44,822 nt of DNA from Fibrobacter sp. UBA4309 (lineage in GTDB: Bacteria > Fibrobacterota > Fibrobacteria > Fibrobacterales > Fibrobacteraceae): contig NZ_DGUN01000056.1 in the NCBI RefSeq assembly GCF_002395745.1, positions 1 to 44,822 of the forward strand. The letters run 5' to 3'. This document shows positions 1 through 7,674 of the stretch, piece by piece. The notes beneath the pieces are model-generated. The model was not told the DNA's origin. It worked only from the letters and a program-made list of their open reading frames with translations, and searched no databases. The translations under genes were made by a program, and so were the position numbers. Every line of letters begins with the position of its first letter. Within the stretch, counting starts at the first letter, position 1.

Positions 1-410
1 TGTCCGCCATCCGCATGGAACCGGTCTGCGAATTCTTCGACCGCCGCAAGGCCCTCAAGCTTCTCTCTGCGGGCTCCGTGGTTATCTTCTCCGCCGGTAC
101 GGGCAACCCGTTCTTCACCACGGACAGCTGCGCCGCCCTCCGCGCCATCGAAAGCGAATGCGACGTGATCATGAAGGCCACCAAGGTCGACGGCATCTAC
201 ACCGCGGACCCGGTCAAGGACCCCACCGCCACCCGCTTTGACGACATCAGCTACAAAGAAGTCATTTCCCGCGGCCTCAAGGTCATGGACACCGCAGCCG
301 TCGCCCTCTGCATGGAAAACAACATGCCCATCTTCGTGTTCAAGATGGAAAAAGGCAATTTGACCCGCGCGGCCATCGAAGGCGACCTCGGTACGCTGGT
401 GCATTGCTAG
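1..410 (+). CDS. pyrH: UMP kinase, C-terminal part (cut by window start)
   Basis: Phosphorylates UMP to UDP in the cytoplasm, an essential step of pyrimidine nucleotide synthesis. The reading frame is open from base 3, so the true start lies before the window; about 135 C-terminal residues are visible. The motif GTGNPFFTTDSCAALRA is the typical amino-acid-kinase segment of bacterial UMP kinases. It is followed by a KATKVDGIYTADP segment and the usual C-terminal MDTAAVALCMENN and IFVF stretch. pyrH followed by frr is a widely conserved order, which supports the call. A separate promoter-like box and a heptad array lie before frr, so frr may also be transcribed on its own. Confidence 0.95.
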   Translation, partial: SAIRMEPVCEFFDRRKALKLLSAGSVVIFSAGTGNPFFTTDSCAALRAIESECDVIMKATKVDGIYTADPVKDPTATRFDDISYKEVISRGLKVMDTAAVALCMENNMPIFVFKMEKGNLTRAAIEGDLGTLVHC

Positions 411-437
411 GGATTTTTACTTATATTTATTTCATTC

Positions 438-473
438 CTAACCACTGTTTACTAACCACTAACCACTGTTTAC
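438..473 (+). repeat. Heptad array, five CTRNYNA units, before frr
   Basis: Five consecutive 7-base units fill the space just before frr: CTAACCA, CTGTTTA, CTAACCA, CTAACCA, CTGTTTA, then a C. The array ends 5 bases before the frr ATG, leaving no room for a normal Shine-Dalgarno site. The first four units and the next CT are identical to the array before the aldolase gene (10165-10194, minus strand), in the same orientation relative to the gene. A TATATTTA box lies upstream at about 422-429. Confidence 0.8.
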
Positions 474-478
474 AACCT

Positions 479-1012
479 ATGTCCGAATATACCGACAAAA
501 TGGAAAAGGCCATCGAGGCCACCGAACGTGAATTCTCCAAGATCCGCGCTGGCCAGGCCAGCCCCGCGATCCTCAACGACGTCCGTGTCGACTACTACGG
601 CACTCCGACTCCGATTTCGCAGGTGGCGAAGATTTCCGTGCCCGAACCGCGCATGCTTCTCGTGAGCCCGTGGGAAAAGACCATGGTCGATCCGATCGAG
701 AAGGCCATTCTTGCCGCGAACATCGGTGTGACCCCGATGAAGGACGGCAACTGCATCCGCGTGACGCTCCCCATCCTTACGTCTGAACGCCGCCAGGAAC
801 TTGCCAAGGTTGCCCGCAAGCACGCCGAAGAAGGCCGCGTGGCAATCCGCAACATCCGCCGCGATGCGAACGACGCCATCAAGAAGAACAAGGACCTGCC
901 CGAAGACGAAGTCAAGAAGCAGCAGGACGAAATCCAGAAGGCGACGGACAAGTATATTGCGCAGATCGACGCTATCCTCGCCGAAAAGGAAGCGGACCTC
1001 CTCAAGGTGTAG
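479..1012 (+). CDS. frr: Ribosome recycling factor
   Basis: Splits post-termination ribosomes together with EF-G so subunits can be reused. The 177-residue product matches the family length of about 185. It shows the typical opening (TDKMEKAIEATEREFSKIRAGQASPAILNDV, here split for length: KMEKAIEATEREFSKIRAGQ), then VDYYGTPTPISQVAKIS, and a charged helical second half with KDLPEDEVK. The start is ATG 479; an earlier in-frame start would run through the heptad array and adds no family-like sequence. It lies between pyrH and uppS, the usual neighbours. No clear ribosome binding site is seen; the heptad array takes that place. Confidence 0.96.
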   Translation: MSEYTDKMEKAIEATEREFSKIRAGQASPAILNDVRVDYYGTPTPISQVAKISVPEPRMLLVSPWEKTMVDPIEKAILAANIGVTPMKDGNCIRVTLPILTSERRQELAKVARKHAEEGRVAIRNIRRDANDAIKKNKDLPEDEVKKQQDEIQKATDKYIAQIDAILAEKEADLLKV

Positions 1013-1024
1013 TCCGGGGCTTGC

Positions 1025-1735
1025 GTGGCAAATCAGCTTAGACATGTCGCCATCATCATGGATGGCAACGGGCGCTGGGCCCGCAGTCGCGGGCTTGAGC
1101 GTTTCCTCGGGCACCGCAAGGGTACGCAGGCGACCATCGACGCGGTGGAAGTCGGCGTGAACCTGGGCCTCGAGCACATGACGCTCTACGTGTTCAGTTC
1201 CGAGAACTGGGGCAGACCCAGCAAGGAAGTGGATTACCTGATGAACCTCCTCATCGAGATGGTGGTGAAGGAAATCCCCGACCTCATGGAGAAGAACGTA
1301 AAGCTCAAGGTCATCGGGAACATGGAGCGCCTGCCCGAAAAACCCCGCGCATCCCTGCAGTCCGCCATCGACAAGACGGCGAACAATACGGGCATGCAGC
1401 TGAACCTCGCCATCTCGTACGGCGGCAGGCTCGAAATCGTGGATGCGGCGAAGTCCATCGCAGCGCAGGTTGCTGCGGGCACGCTCAAGATAGACGAGAT
1501 CGACGAAAACGTTTTTGCAAGGAACCTGTACTTGAAGGGGGCGCCCGACCCGGATCTGGTTATCCGTACGGGTGGCGAGTTCAGGCTCTCGAACTACCTG
1601 CTTTGGCAGGCTGCCTATAGCGAATTCTACGTGACGGACACGCTGTGGCCCGATTTCACCAAGGAAGAATTCCTGAAGGCTGTTGAATTTTTCAAAACCC
1701 GCGAAAGAAGGTTTGGGAAGGTATTGCATGAGTAA
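1025..1735 (+). CDS. uppS: Undecaprenyl diphosphate synthase (GTG start)
   Basis: Condenses isopentenyl diphosphate units to the C55 lipid carrier used for peptidoglycan and surface polysaccharide export. The 236 residues match the family length. Visible motifs are IMDGNGRWA with the catalytic Asp at about residue 13, the SSENW segment, and RTGGEFRLSNYLLWQ near the C-terminus. The GTG at 1025 directly precedes the conserved N-terminal motif and lies 12 bases after frr. The 3' end overlaps cdsA by 8 bases, so the two are very likely co-transcribed and translationally coupled. Confidence 0.95.
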   Translation: MANQLRHVAIIMDGNGRWARSRGLERFLGHRKGTQATIDAVEVGVNLGLEHMTLYVFSSENWGRPSKEVDYLMNLLIEMVVKEIPDLMEKNVKLKVIGNMERLPEKPRASLQSAIDKTANNTGMQLNLAISYGGRLEIVDAAKSIAAQVAAGTLKIDEIDENVFARNLYLKGAPDPDLVIRTGGEFRLSNYLLWQAAYSEFYVTDTLWPDFTKEEFLKAVEFFKTRERRFGKVLHE

Positions 1736-2609
1736 CTTGGCTCAACGATTGATTACGGCGTTTGTCGCCATTCCAGTCGTTTTCTTTTTGCTGTGGTTCT
1801 GCGACTACAGCCGCATCGGCCTGATGTGCTTCTTGGCTGGCGTTGGCGCCTGGGAATGGGCGGGCATGGCCTCCAAAATGTACAAGGGACCCGACACACG
1901 CTACCTCTCCTTTGCCTCTTCGCTTGCGCTGACCCTCGCATGGGCGCTTTCGAAGGGCGGCTATTTTGGTTTGCCTGCCGTGCCCTATGTTGTGGGCATG
2001 ACGTTCCTCGTGATTTTTGCAATCTACATCGCTGTCGCTTATGCGAAGGTCGAAATCGACCACCTGTTCCCGTGGCTCGTGATGCAGCTCGGCGCTCCGC
2101 TCTACATAGGGCTCTGGGGCGGCATGAACGTGATGATGATGGGCAACGGCCAGGGCTTTGAACATTGCTATGCGTTTATCCTGGTGATGACATCCATGTG
2201 GCTCTGCGACACGGTGGCGTACTTCTTCGGGAAGTTCGCTGCCGGCAAGGGACCTTTCGGTCGTCATCCGTTCGCTCCGAGTATCAGCCCCAAGAAGACT
2301 TGGGAAGGCAGTATCGCGGGCTCCGTCGCGACGGTGGCGTGGGTGGCATACTGGGTCATGTGCAGTTCGGCGCTCTCTTCTTTCAACGTGCAGTTCAATT
2401 GGGCGATTGCCATTGCAATCGGCGTGATGCTCACGGTCGCGGGCCAGGCAGGCGACCTGCTGATGAGCGCCCTCAAGCGCTGGAGCGGCACGAAGGATTC
2501 GGGCAACCTGTTCGTGGGGCACGGTGGCGTGCTTGACCGCTGCGATTCGTTCTACCTCGCAGCCCCTGCTCTCTACCTGTTCATGGACTTTTTCAAGAAT
2601 ATCGCATAA
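1728..2609 (+). CDS. cdsA: Phosphatidate cytidylyltransferase
   Basis: Integral membrane enzyme that makes CDP-diacylglycerol from phosphatidate and CTP, the branch point of phospholipid synthesis. The product has 293 residues and many hydrophobic segments. The C-terminal part carries the family signature: SPKKTWEGSIAGS followed by GQAGDLLMSALKRWSGTKDS and GHGGVLDRCDS. The start is taken as ATG 1728 inside the end of uppS (8-base overlap), because it leads straight into the first membrane segment (LITAFVAIPVVFFLLW). The uppS-cdsA-dxr order is conserved in many bacteria. Confidence 0.95.
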   Translation: MSNLAQRLITAFVAIPVVFFLLWFCDYSRIGLMCFLAGVGAWEWAGMASKMYKGPDTRYLSFASSLALTLAWALSKGGYFGLPAVPYVVGMTFLVIFAIYIAVAYAKVEIDHLFPWLVMQLGAPLYIGLWGGMNVMMMGNGQGFEHCYAFILVMTSMWLCDTVAYFFGKFAAGKGPFGRHPFAPSISPKKTWEGSIAGSVATVAWVAYWVMCSSALSSFNVQFNWAIAIAIGVMLTVAGQAGDLLMSALKRWSGTKDSGNLFVGHGGVLDRCDSFYLAAPALYLFMDFFKNIA

Positions 2610-2623
2610 AGGTTAGGAAATCT

Positions 2624-2974
2624 ATGAAAATCAAGTTTGTTGTCGGGGCACTCGCGTTGGCGATGACCTTCGGTCTTGTCGCCTGCAGCGACGAAGCGTC
2701 CGATAATCCGGTAGAAGCCGTCAAGACTCAGCCCAAGAACGAGGTGGAACCGGGTTGCAACTTCAAGAAAGAAGACAACGTCTGGAAATACAGCGCGACG
2801 ACTTGGAATTTTATCGAAATCTATACGTGGGTCGATGAAACTTCGGTCCGTTACGAAGAATACATGAATTCTTATCACATGGAAGAATTGGACACGACGT
2901 TCACGGACGTGAATCGCGACGAAAAGTTCGAAGAAGTCATGGATGATTGCCTGGGCTATTGGCCTGAGGATTAA
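2624..2974 (+). CDS. Small putative lipoprotein, unknown function
   Basis: A 116-residue protein with a short hydrophobic signal sequence and a lipobox (GLVAC) with Cys 21, so it should be lipidated and membrane-anchored. The mature part is acidic and rich in Thr, Tyr and Trp (for example DNVWKYSATTWNFIEIYTWV) and ends with a Cys near the C-terminus that could pair with the Cys at about residue 45. I do not recognise a family. It sits 14 bases after cdsA and 14 bases before dxr, so it looks like an operon member inserted between two conserved genes. An envelope role is likely from the anchor only. Confidence 0.75.
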   Translation: MKIKFVVGALALAMTFGLVACSDEASDNPVEAVKTQPKNEVEPGCNFKKEDNVWKYSATTWNFIEIYTWVDETSVRYEEYMNSYHMEELDTTFTDVNRDEKFEEVMDDCLGYWPED

Positions 2975-2988
2975 TCGAAGGATTTAAA

Positions 2989-4134
2989 ATGAAAAACGTG
3001 GTTTTGCTCGGTGCGACTGGTTCTATCGGCACGTCCAGTGTCGACGTGATCCTGCAACATTCCGATATCTTTAATCTTTATGCGGTTGCCGCGAACAGCA
3101 GCGTGGCGAAAGTCGCCGAAATCGTGCGCAAGTTCAAGGTGGAACGCGTGTGCATGTTCGATTCGAACGCCGCGAAGGAATTGGAGAAGGAACTCGGCAT
3201 CAAGGTGCTTGCCGGCATGGAAGGCCTGTGCGAACTCGCTGCCGACCCCAAGGCCGACATCATCATCAACGCCCTGATGGGTGCGGTGGGCTGCCTCCCG
3301 ACTATAACTGCGATTGAACATGGCAAGCACGTGGCGCTCGCCAACAAGGAGACGATGGTCATGGCGGGCCCGGTCATCTGGGACAAGCTCGCCGAGAATC
3401 CGAAGTCCTTTATTACGCCTATCGATTCCGAACACAGCGCCATTTTCCAGTGCCTCTCCGGCCGCCCCGAAAAGGAAGTGGAGTTCCTCGAAATTACGGC
3501 GTCCGGCGGTCCGTTCCGCGAATGGCCCGTCGAAAAGTTTGAAAGCATCACGGTCGCCGATGCGCTCAACCATCCGGTGTGGAGCATGGGCAAGAAGATT
3601 ACCATCGACTCTGCGTCCATGATGAACAAGGGGCTCGAAGTGCTCGAGGCGCATTTCCTGTTCCACATCCCGTACGAGCAGATCAAGGTGGTTGTGCATC
3701 CGCAGTCCATGGTGCATTCGCTGGTGCAGTTCCGCGACGGCTCCCTCATGGCCCAGCTCGGCGCTCCCGACATGCGCATTCCTATCCAGGTGGCGCTCAC
3801 GTGGCCCGACCGCCTGCCGCTCGAGACCAAGCGTCTCGACTTGCCGACGCTCGCGAAACTTACGTTCTTCGAGCCGGATTTCAACAAGTTCCGCTGCCTC
3901 GCCCTCGCGTTCGAGGCGGGCCGCCGTGGCGGTATCGTCCCCGCGATGATGAATGCCGCGAACGAAGTTCTCGTGGATCGATTCCTCAAGGGAAACCTCA
4001 AGTTCACCGACATCCCGAAGCACGTGGAAACCATCATGGCGGGCGCTCCCACCGTGACTGGCCACCTCACGCTCGACCAGGTGCTCGAAGCCGATGCCGA
4101 AGCCCGTAAGCTGACTGCGGCACTGATAAAGTAA
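2989..4134 (+). CDS. dxr: 1-deoxy-D-xylulose-5-phosphate reductoisomerase
   Basis: Converts DXP to 2-C-methyl-D-erythritol 4-phosphate with NADPH, the committed step of the MEP isoprenoid pathway that feeds UppS. The 381-residue length fits the family. The NADPH-binding GATGSIG motif is at residues 8-14. The metal/substrate site is seen in PIDSEHSAIFQCL, ITASGGPFREW and KITIDSASMMNKGLE. The start is the ATG at 2989, 14 bases after the lipoprotein gene. A strong hairpin terminator follows the stop, so the conserved operon seems to end here instead of continuing into rseP. Confidence 0.97.
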   Translation: MKNVVLLGATGSIGTSSVDVILQHSDIFNLYAVAANSSVAKVAEIVRKFKVERVCMFDSNAAKELEKELGIKVLAGMEGLCELAADPKADIIINALMGAVGCLPTITAIEHGKHVALANKETMVMAGPVIWDKLAENPKSFITPIDSEHSAIFQCLSGRPEKEVEFLEITASGGPFREWPVEKFESITVADALNHPVWSMGKKITIDSASMMNKGLEVLEAHFLFHIPYEQIKVVVHPQSMVHSLVQFRDGSLMAQLGAPDMRIPIQVALTWPDRLPLETKRLDLPTLAKLTFFEPDFNKFRCLALAFEAGRRGGIVPAMMNAANEVLVDRFLKGNLKFTDIPKHVETIMAGAPTVTGHLTLDQVLEADAEARKLTAALIK

Positions 4135-4162
4135 TTTTACAAAGACGGTTTCACAGAAATGG

Positions 4163-4199
4163 CCCTACTGCCCCAAAAAAGGCAGTAGGGTTGTTTTTG
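4163..4199 (+). terminator. Intrinsic terminator after dxr
   Basis: A perfect 10-base stem, CCCTACTGCC (4163-4172) with GGCAGTAGGG (4181-4190), is followed by TTGTTTTTG. It closes the pyrH-dxr transcription unit. Confidence 0.9.
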
Positions 4200-4232
4200 T
4201 ATACAACGGGAGATGCGCCTTCTTGTTGTATA
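4200..4232 (+). promoter_or_regulatory. Inverted repeat upstream of esterase gene
   Basis: TATACAAC (4200-4207) and GTTGTATA (4225-4232) are perfect 8-base arms with a 17-base spacer, just before the candidate promoter box TAGATTTA at 4249-4256. The position suits an operator. No regulator can be assigned. Confidence 0.4.
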
Positions 4233-4248
4233 AGGCCTTTTTTTTGGG

Positions 4249-4256
4249 TAGATTTA
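4249..4256 (+). promoter_or_regulatory. Candidate -7-type promoter box for the esterase gene
   Basis: TAGATTTA resembles the TAnnTTTG element known from Bacteroidota. It lies 36 bases before the ATG, leaving a leader that carries two AAGGAG sites (4271-4276 roughly, and 4281-4286). Confidence 0.4.
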
Positions 4257-4292
4257 GTTTATGCTCCCAAAAGGAGTCAAAAGGAGTTGGAA

Positions 4293-5507
4293 ATGAAGAA
4301 AATGGTTATGGTGGCAGGCCTTCTCATGGCCGTGTCTGCGTTTGCCCAATTTGGCGGTTTCGGTGGGCCGCAGAGTGGCGGCAGTGTGCCGGATGCCGAC
4401 AAGACAGCTGACGTGAACTACGTTGGCGATGGAAAAACCTACCATACGCTTGATATTTACATTCCCAAGGAAGCGAAGGAATCGTATCCGGTGGTTATCC
4501 ACACGTACGGAAGCGCTTGGGCTATGAATGATTCCAAGGGCTCGGCAGACTTGAGTACCATCTGTGCCGCCTATGTCAAGGCGGGCTATGCTGTCGTGAC
4601 CCCGAACCATCGTTCGGCAAGCGATGCCAAGTATCCGGCGCAGTTACATGACCTCAAGGCGGTTGTGCGGTTCCTGCGCGGCAATGCGGCCAAGTACAAA
4701 ATCGATACGTCGTTTATCGCGATGTCCGGGTTCTCTTCGGGCGGCCACCTTTCGAGCCTTACGGCGACGACTTGCGGCTTGAAAGAAGGCAAGTCCGGTT
4801 CGGTGACAGTCGACCTCGTCGGCGACCTTGGCGACTTTGATGAATTCAGCAGTTGCATTGACGGCGCCGTGCTCTGGTCCCCTCCGACCAATATCTACAC
4901 GATGAATCCCATCAACAACTTCATGGGAAGCGGCACCTACGAAGGAGCCTTCATCGGAGTGGAACGCGAAGGCAACAAGGACAAGTGGATGGTCGCGAGT
5001 TCGCCCTACTACGCAAGCGATGACGATCCTCCGGTAATCCTGTTCCACGGCACGTCCGACAACATCGTGAATATCGAACAGAGCCAGGAACTCTACGATT
5101 CCCTCAAGAACCACAACGTGGTAACGGAATTTGTCAAGGTGTCGGGCGGTACCCATGGCGGCGACAAGATGTACGCGAAAGAGAACTTGGACAAGGCGGT
5201 TGAATTCCTGAATAAGGCCCGCGAGGCCAAGGCCGCTGCGGTCGTTGTTCCGCCGGATACGAGCGCACAGGACACCTCCGTTGTTACCCCGCCTGATACG
5301 AGCGGGCAGGACACATCGAAAACGGCACTTCCCGTATTGCGCTCGATGGCGTCGGGACCGGTGTCGTATAAGGTGTTCGCGCTTGACGGAACCCTCGTGA
5401 TGAAGTCTTCCTCGCTCGACCTCTCGCGCTTGGATCCGGGCGTCTACTATGTAGTCGCAACGTCCAGGTCCGGCGCCCGCCACACATTCCGCTTCGCGAA
5501 ACGCTAG
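4293..5507 (+). CDS. Secreted alpha/beta-hydrolase esterase (carbohydrate or feruloyl esterase-like)
   Basis: A 404-residue exported esterase. Residues 1-18 form a signal peptide ending AFA. The hydrolase domain spans about 35-312: the oxyanion segment HTYGSAW, nucleophile Ser 148 in GFSSGG, acid Asp 256 in FHGTSDNIV and His 288 in GGTHGG give a full catalytic triad. This arrangement is seen in BD-FAE-like and acetylxylan/feruloyl esterases; the exact substrate cannot be told. Then comes a Pro/Thr/Asp linker with two PPDTS-type repeats (about 320-343) and a C-terminal beta module like the tails of the other exported enzymes here. ATG 4293 is chosen because AAGGAG lies 6 bases upstream and the signal peptide begins there. 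Side-by-side with a GH9, it probably removes ester groups from plant cell walls. Confidence 0.8.
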   Translation: MKKMVMVAGLLMAVSAFAQFGGFGGPQSGGSVPDADKTADVNYVGDGKTYHTLDIYIPKEAKESYPVVIHTYGSAWAMNDSKGSADLSTICAAYVKAGYAVVTPNHRSASDAKYPAQLHDLKAVVRFLRGNAAKYKIDTSFIAMSGFSSGGHLSSLTATTCGLKEGKSGSVTVDLVGDLGDFDEFSSCIDGAVLWSPPTNIYTMNPINNFMGSGTYEGAFIGVEREGNKDKWMVASSPYYASDDDPPVILFHGTSDNIVNIEQSQELYDSLKNHNVVTEFVKVSGGTHGGDKMYAKENLDKAVEFLNKAREAKAAAVVVPPDTSAQDTSVVTPPDTSGQDTSKTALPVLRSMASGPVSYKVFALDGTLVMKSSSLDLSRLDPGVYYVVATSRSGARHTFRFAKR

Positions 5508-5596
5508 GAATGTGACCGGGATTACACGGACTGCGTACACTTGATACGGATATTTCTGTATTACATTCTCTAGCGGGCTGGAACAGGCATAATTTC

Positions 5597-5605
5597 CTTA
5601 TATTC
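5597..5605 (+). promoter_or_regulatory. Candidate promoter box before GH9 gene
   Basis: CTTATATTC lies 47 bases before the TTG start of the GH9 gene and matches the TATATT-type boxes before several other genes in this window. The stretch 5508-5652 between esterase and GH9 has no clear terminator. Confidence 0.3.
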
Positions 5606-5652
5606 TCTCTTGAGCGTGTGAATGCCTGCACGTCTTTTCGAGAGAGGATGAT

Positions 5653-7602
5653 TTGGATAGATTTGCTTCCGTGTTTTTCGTAGCATCCGCGGCGCTTTAT
5701 GTACAGGGTGTCCTTGCTGCGAATGCCTATATAAACCAGGTTGGTTTCCGTCCGGCGGATTCTAAGGAATTCGCGCTTGTCGGGGGGAACGGCGATGTTG
5801 AAATTGTGAATACTTCCGGCCAGACGGCGCTCAAGGTGACTCCGAAAGCGGCCTCGTTTTGGGATGCCAGCGGCCAGAATGTACAGCTCGTTGATTTCTC
5901 GGAACTCAAGGCTCCCGGGACTTACTCTATCAAGGTGGGCGGGAATGTCCTCCGCAGCGACCTCGTAGTAAAAGAAGAACCTTTCAAGGATGTTTTCAAG
6001 GCGGCCGCCAAGTGGTTCTATTACCAGCGTGCATCGATGGCGCTGGAATCCAGTTATGCGGGGCAGTGGAGCCGAGCGGCGGGCCATACGAACGCGACGG
6101 TCGAACTGCACAATTCTGCGGGCTCGGGTACCGTCAATTCGACCAAGGGCTGGTATGATGCCGGCGACTACGGCCGTTACATCGTGAACTCGGGTATTAC
6201 CACCTATACGCTCCTCTCGCTGTATGAACATTTCCCGGAATATTTCAAGACGCTCAAGTGGAATATCCCGGCCGACAATGGCCTGCCGGACCTGCTTGCC
6301 GAAATCAAGTGGAATCTGGACTGGATGCTCACCATGCAGGCAAGCGACGGCGCTGTTTACCACAAGCTCACTTCCCTGGGGTTCCCGGGCGACGTGATGC
6401 CAGCTCAGGACAATTCCAAGCTTTACGTTATCGGTAAGAGCGCCGAGGCGGCTTTTGATTTTGCCGGCGTGATGGCTGTGGCCTCGCGCGTGTACAAGCC
6501 CTTCGACGCAAACTATGCGGGCAAGTGCCTGGAGGCCGCCAAGAAGGCGTATTCCTGGGGCTCCAACAACATGAACGTGCATTTTGCTGCGAACCCGTCC
6601 GACGTGTCGACTGGTGCCTACGAAGGCGACAACGCGACGGATGAAAAGCTCTTCGCGGGTACGGAACTTGCGATTGCCACAGGTGACGGCTCCTACAAGC
6701 AGTCGGGCACCACGGAGTATATCTCCTACTGGGGCGATGTCGCGGGCTTGGCCACGTACGAAAAGGCGACGCACCCGACTGTTTTTGGCGGCGATGCGAA
6801 CGAAGCAAAGCAGAAAATTCTGGGTACCGCCGATAATTTTGTTGCCCGCTCGCAGAAAGGTTTCGGCGTCGTGATGGCGAAGGATGATTTCGTTTGGGGT
6901 TCGAACGCGGTAGCGTCCAATCAGGGCGTGTGGCTGTTGCACGCCTACTACCTCACCGGCGAAGAAAAGTACTATACCGCCGCGCTCAAGGTGCTCGATT
7001 ACCTGCTCGGCAAGAATCCGCTCGATATGTCGTTCGTGACGGGATACGGTGCGAAATCCCCGATGCACCCGCATCACCGCCCGAGTACTTCGGATGGAGT
7101 GACGGCCCCGATTCCGGGAATGCTCGTGGGTGGTCCGCAGCCCGGTGGCGAAGACATCGGTTCCGCTGCGGAATGGAAGTGTGCCGATTACCGCACTGGC
7201 CAGGCGGCTACCGCTTACACCGACCAGCAGTGCAGTTACGCGACGAACGAGGTGGCCATCAACTGGAACGCCCCCCTCGCTTACCTTGCAGGAGCACTTG
7301 AAGCCTTGAATGCCGGACACGCTCCTGAATTTGCCGCAAACGGCGTGGCGAGGAACTCCGGAACCCAGGTGTCGAGTTCTTCGGAGGCTCCCTCGAGTTC
7401 CTCTTCTGCGGTGGTTTCGAGTTCCGGTTCGGTCGGCCCGAATTCCAGCAGCTCGCAATGGACCTTGTCTATCCGCAAGAATTCGGGCTCGGTCAATTTG
7501 CGCATGACGGAGAGCCCAACGAGATTCCGCCTGGAAGATTACAGGCTTTATGTAGAAAGAAACGGTAAACGGTACGGTGCGAAGGGCAACCGTTTGCGTT
7601 AA
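5653..7602 (+). CDS. Secreted GH9 endoglucanase with N-terminal Ig-like domain and basic tail (TTG start)
   Basis: A 649-residue cellulase. Signal peptide about 1-23; Ig-like cellulase N-domain about 24-108 (INQVGFRPADS is the usual start); GH9 catalytic domain about 112-555. Catalytic residues visible: the DAGD motif (Asp 169 and Asp 172), His 475 in HPHHRPS, and Glu 533 in TNEVAINWNAPLAYL. A Ser-rich linker (about 574-601) leads to a short Arg/Lys-rich C-terminal segment, resembling the basic terminal domain described on Fibrobacter enzymes. TTG 5653 is used because AGAGAGGATGA sits just upstream and the signal peptide follows; the ATG at 5649 is out of frame. It likely cuts internal beta-1,4-glucan bonds. 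It ends before a terminator that separates it from rseP. Confidence 0.93.
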   Translation: MDRFASVFFVASAALYVQGVLAANAYINQVGFRPADSKEFALVGGNGDVEIVNTSGQTALKVTPKAASFWDASGQNVQLVDFSELKAPGTYSIKVGGNVLRSDLVVKEEPFKDVFKAAAKWFYYQRASMALESSYAGQWSRAAGHTNATVELHNSAGSGTVNSTKGWYDAGDYGRYIVNSGITTYTLLSLYEHFPEYFKTLKWNIPADNGLPDLLAEIKWNLDWMLTMQASDGAVYHKLTSLGFPGDVMPAQDNSKLYVIGKSAEAAFDFAGVMAVASRVYKPFDANYAGKCLEAAKKAYSWGSNNMNVHFAANPSDVSTGAYEGDNATDEKLFAGTELAIATGDGSYKQSGTTEYISYWGDVAGLATYEKATHPTVFGGDANEAKQKILGTADNFVARSQKGFGVVMAKDDFVWGSNAVASNQGVWLLHAYYLTGEEKYYTAALKVLDYLLGKNPLDMSFVTGYGAKSPMHPHHRPSTSDGVTAPIPGMLVGGPQPGGEDIGSAAEWKCADYRTGQAATAYTDQQCSYATNEVAINWNAPLAYLAGALEALNAGHAPEFAANGVARNSGTQVSSSSEAPSSSSSAVVSSSGSVGPNSSSSQWTLSIRKNSGSVNLRMTESPTRFRLEDYRLYVERNGKRYGAKGNRLR

Positions 7603-7622
7603 GGCAAGTTTGGTGTGTGCCA

Positions 7623-7660
7623 GGGTCGGCGGAATTTTTCCGTCGGCCCTTCTTTTTTCT
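7623..7660 (+). terminator. Intrinsic terminator between GH9 and rseP
   Basis: A 12-base stem, 7623-7634 with 7638-7649 (two G-U pairs, 3-base loop), is followed by TTCTTTTTTCT. Its position means rseP needs its own promoter; TAAATTGG at 7660-7667 is a candidate. Confidence 0.85.
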
Positions 7661-7674
7661 AAATTGGGGATACG

